Source: Chara braunii (Eukaryota > Streptophyta > Charophyceae > Charales > Characeae). From it: 24,237 bases of DNA. The translations under genes were made by a program, and so were the position numbers. The DNA lies in assembly GCA_003427395.1 (NCBI GenBank), contig BFEA01000003.1:5863085-5887321 (forward strand), written 5' to 3'. The notes below the pieces were generated by a model that was given only the letters and a program-made list of their open reading frames with translations, was not told the origin of the DNA and did not search any database. Within the stretch, counting starts at the first letter, position 1. Every line of letters begins with the position of its first letter. Positions 16,481-24,237 of the stretch are shown piece after piece.

Positions 16481-18640
16481 ATGCACTATCAAGGGGGCAT
16501 ACCACATGAAGCCCCCAATGTCACATGATGTCCATTGGAAGCCCCGGTCCGGGTCCAAGGGGTGTCCCTAACCGCAATGGAAAGACCCGTTACCAAAGAC
16601 GAGTGGTTAGGAAACCTGACCCTAACCAACTAACACAATGAAACAACAAGCACACCTTTTCTGACCTTCGCCCTTGTGATTAACAACGTGGTACTGACAT
16701 CCACATGGTATAAGTAAGTTGTGTGTCCGCTAAGTGAAAGGGCATTTAAATCGCTTAGAAGGCACAAGGCTTCCTGCCTCTGGTGGGGAAAACACGAAGG
16801 CTATTAGTCGGGTTGCCAGGGATTTGGTGGTGCAAACCAAAGCTGGAGGGCTTGGGCATTACCAATCCCCCTACCCAGTGTCAGCCGCCAAGCATGAATT
16901 GGATTAAAAGGCTGATTGTTTCAGACCACGGCCCATGGAGGCACCTTGCTCTTGGACAAATTAGCCTGCTTGCCCTAAGGCCCTGCCCACAGTAGACCCC
17001 CTTACATGGCTGGAAGATCCCTATTGGAAAATCCCCTCGAAGGACCGAGGAGTGCCCAGGTCAGAAACGGACCTCCGAGAAGGTCTTGTACACAATGACT
17101 TTAGGCCGTGATTGTTTCGCACTTGGAGGAAACTCTTTCTACCAGACCGCACACCACCCCAAAGATGGCAGGAGGTCGTTCGCCAACCCCTCTTCAGCAA
17201 TTGCTGGATCCCAGACTCACATGGTTGCACCATAGGTAGCTCCGGTGCACCGTGCAGAGGATGGGTGCACACAGAATCCTACTGGTGGAAGACCTGTGGC
17301 ACCACACAATGCACGATTGGAGGACACCCAACCAGTTGCGTCGAGTGCTGAGATACTGTCACCAAGTATAAACTGCAGTACCGGAGCTGCTCGAGACCCT
17401 TCCTATTGCTTGGTATACCATATTGCGAAAGGGCCTGGTGATGCAAAAGGGGGACTGAATAGGTCTGCAAGGGGGGACTGAGCGAGTGGGCACGACCCAT
17501 ATACTATGCCCGGAAGATGTCCTGGTAGAGTTATACTCGCTAGGGGCCGCTGAACAACTGCACAGAAGCAGCCCCCTTTCAATTGGATCAATAAGGACAA
17601 AGTCTTTAGGATTCGGGTGTTTGGCGAAGGAACGAAAATAGAGGCGTTTAATGGAGGCTTCAATTTTCAGACAACTTCTCATGCCATTTATAACAAAACC
17701 CAAGGATCATTTTAACCAAACTTGCTACCAATTCATAGAGTGGAGATCATACCATTAACCACTTGTGGCCTTCAACAGAGCACACTGATCACAACCCTCC
17801 CCTTGCATCTGGTGGAGTGGCAATGGACACTGATCGACAAGCCCGAAAGGCGTGCATCACAAAAAACGAAGCATACGAACAAGCTGAATGTCAAAGCTGC
17901 ATACCGAATGCTACGCTGTAAAAGGAATATGAAAGATATCATTAGGGACCGCTGGGCTCGACATCTCAGTATGGTGGACTTCTGGTTTGAACCACCAGTA
18001 CGTGCTGAGGTTGTGCCTGTGAACAAGCCACTATTTTAGGAAATGTACGGGTCACTACAGGAGCTATTTTGTTTCCACAGCAGATAGTTGGGCCAAATAC
18101 TGGTGGTTTAAGCCCATCTCATGGTCTCAGCAGCTGAAACTCAAACCTGCCAAGATATCCTCACTCCACTGGCAGATTGCAGACTGCTGCCTATGTATGA
18201 ACCACTGGATCATCGACCACATACAGTCAGAACAGCAGGGACGGGCCCTGTCATGGTGCCAGCGATGTCTGCACTGCTCCCCTCACCGAAGAGGGCGGAA
18301 ACAATCGAGCATATCTTTCGTCGGTGCCCCTGCTCCGTCCTCACGTGGTGATGGTGGAGTTCAGTATAGCAGCAGGCGGTTGTGGAGTCAGTCTTACCGT
18401 GGGACTGATGAGCGATTCTAATGGGACACTGGCCGGACTTTCAAGGAGATACATTTGAAAATAATATGTTTTGCCTAGAGTGATGGACGGTGCTTCGGGC
18501 ATTGAAATGGCAATGCTACATTTTCACGATAGAAGGGGCTCGGGTATTAGGAGAAGAAGTAGTTGACCAAATCAGATAAGAGGTAGAGACGGCCTTTCAC
18601 ATCAATGGCAGGCGGTGAAAAACGAAACTAGACCTATTCC
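16481..18640 (+). pseudogene. LINE-B ORF2, C-terminal domain with zf-RVT finger
   Basis: Past the RT the frames give VQGVSLTAMERPVTKDEWLG, FALVINNVVLTSTWYK and CLWWGKHEG. QTKAGGLGITNPPTQ and MNWIKRLIVSDHGPWRHLAL follow, the usual 'LWGG ... PKxxGGLGI ... KWI' series. Then RTWRKLFLPDRTPPQRWQEV, QPLFSNCWIPDSHG and NVKAAYRMLRCKRN appear. Near 18258-18350 two frames together supply a finger: CQRCLHC then ETIEHIFRRCPCSVLTW (Cys-x2-Cys ... His-x4-Cys), the zf-RVT family signature. FCLEWWTVLRALKWQCYIFT near 18470-18530 suits the final helix region. It is fragmented by many stops. Confidence 0.8.
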
Positions 18641-19425
18641 ACACAACCAAGGAATCAAAGACACAAACACAAAATTCTACAGAAACTGGCTAGTGGGGTA
18701 TCGTGAAGGCTGGATGGTTGCAGTGACCTGCATGAGGAACAACAATAAGGGGAGCAGCACGCGGCATCACAAGAGAACTTGACGCAAAACTATCGGCTGG
18801 TCTACAAGGATTGGACAATTATCGATCCGAGCAACCCTCTGCGGTCAGTCATGGATTTCCCTGACCCCTTCCCCCCCCATGGTCTCATCTTGATAGAATG
18901 CTTATGACAAGTTATCGGCTAAGCCTTTCACAAAGTTCTCACCGAGGGTTAGAGATAGGGGATGGTCTAAAAGCTAGTGTGGCATATGTAGATTCCACAC
19001 GGGCCCAGTAGGACCCGTCAGGTAGGTAGGAAGGGGTAGGGACTTAGCCTCGGTCTAGCACATTCGTTTTGTGGTTCGAAGTAGGGCCTGTGTCGGTTCA
19101 GGCCAGAAAAGGGTCGTTTTAGGCCCACACAAGGTTCGGCCTGGCCAGACCGTGGTACCAGCAACCGTTCAGGCCATGGCCTCCTTTTTTTCCCATGCCA
19201 CACTTGGACCGTCAGATTCGATCCAAGTGTACGGCCAGATTGCTTCCTAGGCCATTCATTATGGACCTCACGTTTAGGCCAGTAAGACCTAGGAGAGGCT
19301 AGACTAGTAGTATTGATAGACTGGTCTGCCTCTCACTCAACAGGTTAGTGTGAGTTAGTACTCAGCATTATCCTGTGTTAGTCTTCAGCGCTAGGCGCAG
19401 TAGCGGTAGGTTGGAGGTGGCAAGC
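18641..19425. other. Unassigned stretch between LINE-B and the second MITE
   Basis: It may hold the 3' tail of LINE-B on the left. Near the MITE, the last bases on the minus strand (PPRLPPPTYRYCA) would be the continuation of LINE-C beyond the MITE. A short inverted pair GTGTGG/CCACAC lies near 18979-19002. No gene or element end is recognised. Confidence 0.4.
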
Positions 19426-19970
19426 GTGGAGGCTGTACAACAGAAAAATTTCCCAGAATTAAATAATTATTATCTCTTAAAATTGCATTCTAAATTTTAA
19501 ATTTTCATTCCATCTTAAAAAATGTCATTCCAATGTTAAAATTTTCCTTCTTACATGAAAACTTTCCTTCCAAGAATGGGGTATCCCTTCTTATTTGAAC
19601 TGCATGGTAGAGATGGAATGAAAGTCTGGACGAGTTCATGAAATATTTTAATTGGATTGTCATTCTAAGTAAAAATTTTCAGTCATAAATAGGTTAATCC
19701 AATTTAATTAGAAGATATTTGTTGTAGTAGAATGAAAGTTTAATTAAAACATTTCATAAACTCGTCCAGACTTTCATTCCATCTTGAACAAATAGATATA
19801 GTTGGAAGAGAAAACTCATATTTAGACGGAAACTTATCAAATAAAACTGAAAATTTTAGAATTGGACGAACATTGGAATGATAATTTATAAATATGAAGG
19901 ATTTTTTTTTTTTAGAATGTTATTTGAACTTTCATTTCTCGTGGTAATTTTTCTGTTGTAGTGGAGACTG
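19426..19970. repeat. 10-bp target site duplication around MITE copy 2
   Basis: GTGGAGGCTG (19426-19435) lies directly left of the element and GTGGAGACTG (19961-19970) directly right, nine of ten identical. A 9-11 bp duplication is typical of Mutator-like elements (hAT makes 8, CACTA 3, Tc1/mariner TA). Confidence 0.8.
19436..19960 (-). mobile_element. 525-bp AT-rich MITE, copy 2 (Mutator-like, non-autonomous), inserted in LINE-C
   Basis: The ends are perfect 15-bp inverted repeats: TACAACAGAAAAATT at 19436 and AATTTTTCTGTTGTA ending at 19960. A 10-bp near-perfect target duplication flanks it. Internally a long inverted repeat (GATGGAATGAAAGTCTGGAC near 19613 and GTCCAGACTTTCATTCCATC near 19764) forms a stem, and CATTCC/GGAATG words recur in both halves, giving foldback character. 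It has no open frame of note, so it depends on a transposase made elsewhere. It is in opposite orientation to copy 1. Family assignment rests on the duplication length; TIRs this short would suit a reduced or eroded MULE derivative. Confidence 0.88.
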
Positions 19971-21620
19971 CAGCAGATGCTCGTCTGTCAGATATTGTCA
20001 GGCTGCATCCCACCAGTGCCAGAGCTGAGCTACCATAGCCTAAGGGCACTCTAACAGATAGTGCTCTACAGTCGCCCATTTCTTAGGAGAAGTTTGGCCA
20101 CAGCAGGAGCACGGCGGTGAAAGTATTCCTTTATTTTCTGTCTGTTTTAGAAGACTTAGTTAATCAGCCCAGAGTGGGCAGACACCTGTGGATGATCTGC
20201 CACAGTGGCTGTAGAGCTCTATAGGTGGTGGGTTTGATGTGGGAGTAAGTCGTCCACTTGAAAGCGTGGAAATCTTCCCTCCCTGGTCCATCAATTTGGT
20301 GGGGAGCGGGACCTGTTGGAAGCCTGGTCCAGTGTGCTTTGGATGTATGGTCTCACAGGCACAACCAACAAGTCCAACTTCCCCGTTGGCTCTTCTCAGG
20401 ATTGGACCCCACAGGCTCGTGGTATCTTCGCACCTGGAAAGCATCCGCCAACACAAATCGTAGTCGTCGGGAATGGGCAAAGAAAAGGGACTCCACTGCC
20501 ATAGCAGATCTCGACACTTCCACGGGTTTAGGTTACCAGATCAGGAAGACATGCCCTTACGGGCAAGTGTGCCTCCTCTTCTTCAGCACACTGTCCCATC
20601 CCTGTGTCTCCTTTCCGCATGGGATGGTTGAATCAAGAGGGTACTTTCGGGGCTACATGTTGTTTTGCCACAATATTTCGGAAATTGGAGTGCCAAGGAG
20701 GAATTTCCCATCATGACCCTATGTGAAAACGTCCGCCCAAAGTTTTTCTTGCCGCTCCCTGTGGCCTGTGGGGTCTGAAAAAAAACCTATGCGCCAATCC
20801 ATACGTTTTTCTGCACTCCTGCGGTGTCCAGACCTCAAGCAGAAATGCAAAGACAATTGCGGTCTCTTTGGTTTTGTCAGTCGTGATTCCCACTTAGTAG
20901 CAGCAACTACCACGTTTCCGTTTTTCTGGCTGGCTCGCTGGCTGTTTTTTTTTTTGTGGGGGGGGGGAGAAGGGGAGGGCAAGCTCGGTTGTGCCACAAA
21001 GATGTTGAAAAGGCCATAAAAATCACTCTGGGGCAACAAACTCTCGCGCCAAGTTGGAAAGGCCAAAAAAAGAATTTCACCACACGTGCCGAGTTTTTAA
21101 AAGCGCAATAAAAGAGAAACTTACACACAGAGTTAGAAAAGGGTAACAATATCACAGGCGGGCGTACACACAGAGTTTAGGAGGTTGAGGCATTTTCGTC
21201 TGATGTTCAGGAGTTAGAAAAGGGTAACAATATCACAGGCAGTCCCAAACCTCCTTTATTCCTTGGTTGAGTCACCAAGTCTTGTACCACGTTTATTATG
21301 AACCCCTGCTCATTCGTTGCTGCTGGTTTCCACAGATACTGCCCAACTACCATTTTTATTGCACTATAAGATGTGTTCCCCAACCAACGAACCACCAGGG
21401 GAAACCATAGTATAGAAAGCAAAGGTTTGTACCAACGCTCGTTTGAATATGGACAGTTTGTGGTTTCTCAACCACCCCATAATTATGACATTCACTTTCT
21501 CTTGCAGAATCTTGTCTTTTTTCCTGGGTACTGTCCGCAGGGTAATTTTGTTTTCAGTAGTAAGGATGGGAGGGTCTGGGTTTGTCTAGTTGTGGGAGGG
21601 TCGTTTCTTCTTTTGTAAAA
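19971..21620 (-). pseudogene. LINE-C ORF2 C-terminal remnant with zf-RVT finger
   Basis: On the minus strand from about 21560 it reads PRKKDKILQEKVNVIIMGWL then HKLSIFKRALV. A shift gives ERWYKPLLSILWFPLVVRWL, VGQYLWKPAATNEQGFIINV and QDLVTQPRNKGGLGLP, the L1-like series after the RT. Between about 21210 and 20480 similarity is lost. Near 20250-20000 it resumes with PLWQIIHRCLPTLG, then CSCCGQTSPKKWATVEHYLL and ECP (Cys-x2-Cys ... His-x4-Cys), a zf-RVT finger. Spacing from GGLGL to the finger (about 1.2 kb) is close to that in LINE-B. Stops and shifts make it dead. The MITE cuts it just downstream of the finger. The RT itself is not seen here. Confidence 0.75.
21130..21240. repeat. Exact 30-bp direct repeat, 81 bp apart
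   Basis: GAGTTAGAAAAGGGTAACAA then TATCACAGGC occurs at 21130-21159 and 21211-21240 without mismatch. TACACACAGAGTT also repeats in the same interval (21122 and 21165). The right copy is part of LINE-C coding sequence (LPVILLPFSNS on the minus strand), so a local duplication happened after the LINE inserted. Confidence 0.9.
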
Positions 21621-21894
21621 AACAGGGGGCAGGGGTAGAGTATTAGTGGTTTTTTGTTTTTCGGGCAGGGTTTGCGGGTTAGGCCACTGGGTTTCGTGTT
21701 CATGGGTATCTTACTTGGGGTGCCACAAAGGGGGGATAGAAGTTGTGTGGCACGACTTTGGGTGTGTATTTTATAGGTTGTTCAACTGGTAGGATGTTGG
21801 GTGTGTTATATTTCATAGGGTGTTCAGCTGGGTGGTGGTGGGTGGTCAAGGTAGAAACCAAGTAAGGACGTATTAGTGGACTAGTATGGAAGGT

Positions 21895-21896
<2 letters not shown>
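21621..21896. other. G/T-rich stretch with a 39-bp imperfect tandem repeat
   Basis: TTGGGTGTGTATTTTATAGG at 21758 and TTGGGTGTGTTATATTTCAT at 21797 start two units of about 39 bp that share TAGG.TGTTCA.CTGG. On the minus strand no LINE similarity is clear beyond about 21600. Several GGG runs occur. Confidence 0.6.
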
Positions 21897-21925
<29 letters not shown>

Positions 21926-22090
21926 NTCTTNTTATAATACTAGCCTATCCCTAATTTCCTGTATCCATATCAGCCAACCAATCTCAACTGAGCCTGTGTT
22001 GTGCACCAATCAGGCCTCTTCCTGGTCTCACACCCGAGTCTGGCTTGGTTACAGGGCAGCGCTACGCCGCTACCCACCTCAGCTCCGACC
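21897..22090 (-). mobile_element. Candidate SINE with poly(A) tail on the minus strand
   Basis: The plus strand has about 29 T with unresolved bases at 21926 and 21931, which on the minus strand is a poly(A) tail. The minus-strand sequence 5' of it holds GGTAGCGGCGTAGCGC (A-box/D-arm-like), CCTGTAACC (Thr-type anticodon loop) and CGGGTGTGAGACC (a poor B box). This order resembles a tRNA-derived SINE head, with several mismatches. No target duplication was found beside the tail, so the left end of the body is uncertain. Confidence 0.33.
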
Positions 22091-22855
22091 ATCGTCGATC
22101 AAATTGTAGCTATTAGTCAATTTTGCAGATCGCCTTCCTCCCTCGGCAATCCCAAACCTCTATACAAAGCCTCAAGCTCCTACTCAAGCAGGTTATAGGG
22201 CACCGCCCCAGCGCCGGCCAGCATTGTTCTGGCGCCAACTCAACCTGTCCATTACACAAAAAGGCTCAATTAGGAAATTAGCTAAGCTAGAATGCCAACT
22301 AGAAATCTAGGATCTTATAACATCAGAATCCTGAGGAAAAAAACTTTCTGATGATGAAATTTGACGAGTACCCTGAGATGATCACACAGATGATGTATAA
22401 TGTTGAGGATGCTGATGATTATTCCTCTCCACCCCTCCCCTTCTTCCTGTTCTCCTCTTCTCCTCTCGCTGCCTCCACTAAGTTGAACCCCGCTATCAAT
22501 ATCAAGTTCCTCTCAGCCCCAACGAGAGAGAGAACCTCCTCATTCCCTTCTACCTTGAAGTAACCTGTTCCCCCAAAAGGTGTACCTCAAATCTAACACT
22601 CTAACCTAGTCTGGCTCTGCCAGGAGATAATGCGCCCTCATATATATCTCCCTGCCCCATCTCAGATCACCTCCCATCATCTGCGTCTACTCCCTAGAGG
22701 GCAATCACCTCCCACCTTGTGTTACCCCTGCGGAGTAGCGCTCCCTTCATGACCGACCTACCTACCAACAAGACCATAACCTATATGGGCAAAGAGAATA
22801 TAACCACCAACATAGAGATAACTACTAATTGATGAAAAAATGAATAAGAAACTGT
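22091..22855. other. Unassigned spacer
   Basis: Mostly C-rich on the plus strand. Short frames (22001-22198, 22351-22563) have no domain. GATGATG and TTCTGATGATG words near 22345-22420 echo the microsatellites to the right. Confidence 0.45.
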
Positions 22856-22898
22856 GATGATGATGATGATGATGATAAAGATTGAGATTGGTAGATAA

Positions 22899-22929
<31 letters not shown>

Positions 22930-23109
22930 ATAAAATTGGCGAGAAATAAGTAAGGAACATTTGACTTCCGATACCCTAATGGCATCGGTGTGGAAGATTG
23001 ACAGCTCACCATTGTTGTAATGAAAATAAAAGATAACAATGATTACGATTTTGATGGAGAAGTCTGAATGACGATGAAGAAGATGAGGAAGAAAAATGAT
23101 GATGATGAT
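22856..23109. repeat. (GAT)n microsatellite cluster
   Basis: Three runs: 22856-22876, 22898-22928 and 23096-23109, with scattered GATGA words between. Ser, Ile and His polymers read from the minus strand come from this repeat. Confidence 0.93.
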
Positions 23110-23426
23110 CACCGTCAACAGTGATGGCGACCACCTGCGAAAAACAATGTGGGTGACGTATATAACGAGAAAATTTAATATGTGAAGACAACCAACGACA
23201 ATATTGATGATAAACCAACGCTTCTAACGAAAAAAACTGCAACAACAACAACGAAATAACACAAGAATGAAGAAGAGCTCCCTTGATTATGATCTCGCCG
23301 ACGATCCTCCTGTTGTGATGATGCTCCAAGCTGGTCCAGTGGTGTCCGCACTTTGGTTCCACGGAGCTGACTCCACTTTCTTCCACCGACGTCGACTTTC
23401 ACCAACTCACTCGAATGCTCCAACCT
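23110..23426. other. Unassigned stretch upstream of the ACGT-motif cluster
   Basis: A short plus frame from 23267 (KKSSLDYDLADDPPVVMM) and overlapping minus frames have no recognised domain. No RNA gene is seen. Confidence 0.4.
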
Positions 23427-23561
23427 CTATAAGGGCATTGGTTATGGAATACTTGACGTGGAAAGCACAGGGGAAATAGACAAACAGCAGCTTCCACCAC
23501 TATTCTCCCTCTTCCACAATGACTCAGGCCAACCGCCACGTCAACCTGTGACGTGGATTGG
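23427..23561 (+). promoter_or_regulatory. Possible regulatory cluster of ACGT-core (bZIP-type) sites
   Basis: TGACGTGG occurs at 23454-23461 and 23549-23556, and its complement CCACGTCA at 23536-23543. The last two form a perfect inverted repeat with a 5-base spacer. An ATTGG (reverse CCAAT) follows at 23557 and a TATA-like CTATAAG lies at 23427. In plants, TGACGTGG is bound by bZIP factors of the TGA and GBF groups. No gene can be tied to it, so function is inferred from motif density only. Confidence 0.35.
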
Positions 23562-23684
23562 CCAAGTGCCTCTGGATGCCACGCGTGCGTTAAGCGCTAT
23601 CGCCAGATCCGTTTATCCCCTCACAGCATCCTCATGCCAACACATCTCCACACACTAGCTGTCCGCACCATGCTATGTGCATGA

Positions 23685-23880
23685 AGCCAGCACCTTGCCA
23701 ACCGCCAGTCGTCAGCGCCTCGTTGCTTACCCGTAGCAAGCGCCTCGCCGTCCACGAGCAACCAACGCCTCGCTCCTCTCAAGGAGCCAGCGCCTCGCCA
23801 CCTTCGAACCACCAGCGCCCCACTACCAGCGCACAACCAGCGCCTCGCCACCGATGGCTGACCAGCGCCCCGCCAAGCGC
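23685..23880. repeat. Degenerate minisatellite, period about 25 bp, core CAGCGCCTCGCCA
   Basis: About eight variants of CAGCGCCTCGCCACC follow one another (for example near 23688, 23709, 23739, 23788, 23840, 23864), separated by variable 8-15 bp. The repetitive Arg/Trp/Ala/Gly-rich minus-strand frame over 23621-23956 comes from this pattern. Confidence 0.75.
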
Positions 23881-23902
23881 ACGCTGCCAGCACTGCACCT
23901 CC

Positions 23903-23924
23903 AACACGCGTGTTGACGTCAACA
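23903..23924. promoter_or_regulatory. Two overlapping perfect palindromes with a TGACGTCA core
   Basis: AACACGCGTGTT (23903-23914) overlaps TGTTGACGTCAACA (23911-23924). The second contains TGACGTCA, the full CRE/bZIP site. It lies just past the minisatellite. Binding is inferred from the motif. Confidence 0.4.
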
Positions 23925-24148
23925 TGCTCCTCCATTGCGCAAGTGCTAACGCGCACCCAGACAAACTAGGAGACTTGCGGTCTTCGGTCTTGGTGTAGTC
24001 TACTTCCATGGAGGGTGTTTCTTGCTGCTGCATTGTCTTAGATTTGTGGCTGTGTGATTTACATATTTCTATGTACGTATGTATGTCTTGCGTCAAAGTG
24101 GATTTCAGTATGTGGAACTGTGAGTTATTTATATTGGAATGTTTTGAG

Positions 24149-24190
24149 TGTGTGTGTGTGTGTGAGAGAGAGAGAGAAAGAGAGACAGAG

Positions 24191-24224
<34 letters not shown>

Positions 24225-24237
24225 ACACACACACACA
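24149..24237. repeat. (GT)n-(GA)n-(CA)n compound microsatellite at the window end
   Basis: A GT run, then an interrupted GA run, then ACAGAGACA leading into a CA run that continues to the last base, so the tract is cut by the window edge. Confidence 0.97.

Larger units (their letters stand above)
14660..18640 (+). mobile_element. LINE-B: decayed L1-like LINE, 5'-truncated, with AT-rich insert
   Basis: Coding similarity starts in the endonuclease-RT linker and runs through the RT, the C-terminal domain and a zf-RVT finger, so the copy lacks ORF1 and the endonuclease. 5' truncation is typical of LINE insertion, although later deletion is possible. Stops and frameshifts occur throughout. A 660-bp AT-rich insert separates the RT start from the rest. 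The 3' end is not marked by a poly(A) tail, so the right limit is approximate. Confidence 0.8.

Noticed and set aside
20258-20716. 152-codon plus-strand frame, the longest in that region
   Set aside because: It lies antisense to LINE-C similarity and has no domain of its own.
23621-23956. Arg/Trp/Ala-rich minus-strand frame
   Set aside because: It is the translation of the minisatellite, not a supported gene.
1-24237. CRISPR arrays, insertion sequences, operons, LTR retrotransposon ends
   Set aside because: No regularly spaced identical repeats with unique spacers, no bacterial-type genes, and no long direct terminal repeats with primer-binding sites were seen.

Overview
This is nuclear DNA from a eukaryote, most likely the green plant lineage (land plant or streptophyte alga). 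There are no bacterial operons, ribosome binding sites or compact gene order. The window holds long (CT)n, (AG)n, (CA)n, (ATT)n, (GAT)n and (ATCA)n tracts and several decayed non-LTR retrotransposons. The best lineage evidence is in the RNA fossils. The U6 snRNA remnants end in a plant-type 3' domain (CGCATAAAT..GAGAA.TGG.CCAAA), not the animal one. The large-subunit rRNA fragments read like plant 25S (GGAACCGTTG.TTCGCA.AATTGG, GGCTGAAAAGCC). I see no intact host protein gene; most of the window is mobile-element debris and low-complexity DNA.

Layout. Bases 1-500 hold an imperfect tandem repeat. At 502-1106 a U6 snRNA copy is split inside its ACAGAGA box by a retroposed 25S rRNA. The rRNA lies in two oppositely oriented pieces with an A-rich tail, as expected of LINE-type 'twin priming'. 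A second partial U6 lies near 2685-2757, followed by an inverted-repeat element built on TTTCGAAA motifs (2795-3302).

LINE-A (about 4078-9530, plus) has an ORF1 remnant and an ORF2 with endonuclease and reverse transcriptase parts. It is interrupted by a 525-bp MITE (7797-8321). A pyrimidine-rich stretch follows (9531-10860), then repeats, a 41-bp exact tandem duplication, a G-quadruplex motif and (ATCA)n arrays.

LINE-B (about 14660-18640, plus) has the linker, RT, C-terminal domain and a CCHC-type zf-RVT motif. It is broken by an AT-rich insert carrying a tRNA-like sequence on the minus strand. LINE-C (about 21600 down to 19970, minus) keeps C-terminal parts and a zf-RVT motif. It is interrupted by a second 525-bp copy of the same MITE (19436-19960), with 15-bp terminal inverted repeats and a near-perfect 10-bp target duplication, pointing to a Mutator-like family.

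The right end has a poly-T run with two unresolved bases (possible minus-strand SINE), GAT microsatellites, a cluster of ACGT-core palindromes that could be a regulatory region, a degenerate minisatellite and a terminal GT/GA/CA microsatellite.

How the parts fit: LINE machinery supplied the reverse transcriptase that probably made the U6 and rRNA retrocopies. DNA transposons (the MITE) later inserted into the dead LINEs. The window therefore records layered insertions: U6 copy, then rRNA; LINE-A and LINE-C, then MITEs; LINE-B, then the AT-rich insert.
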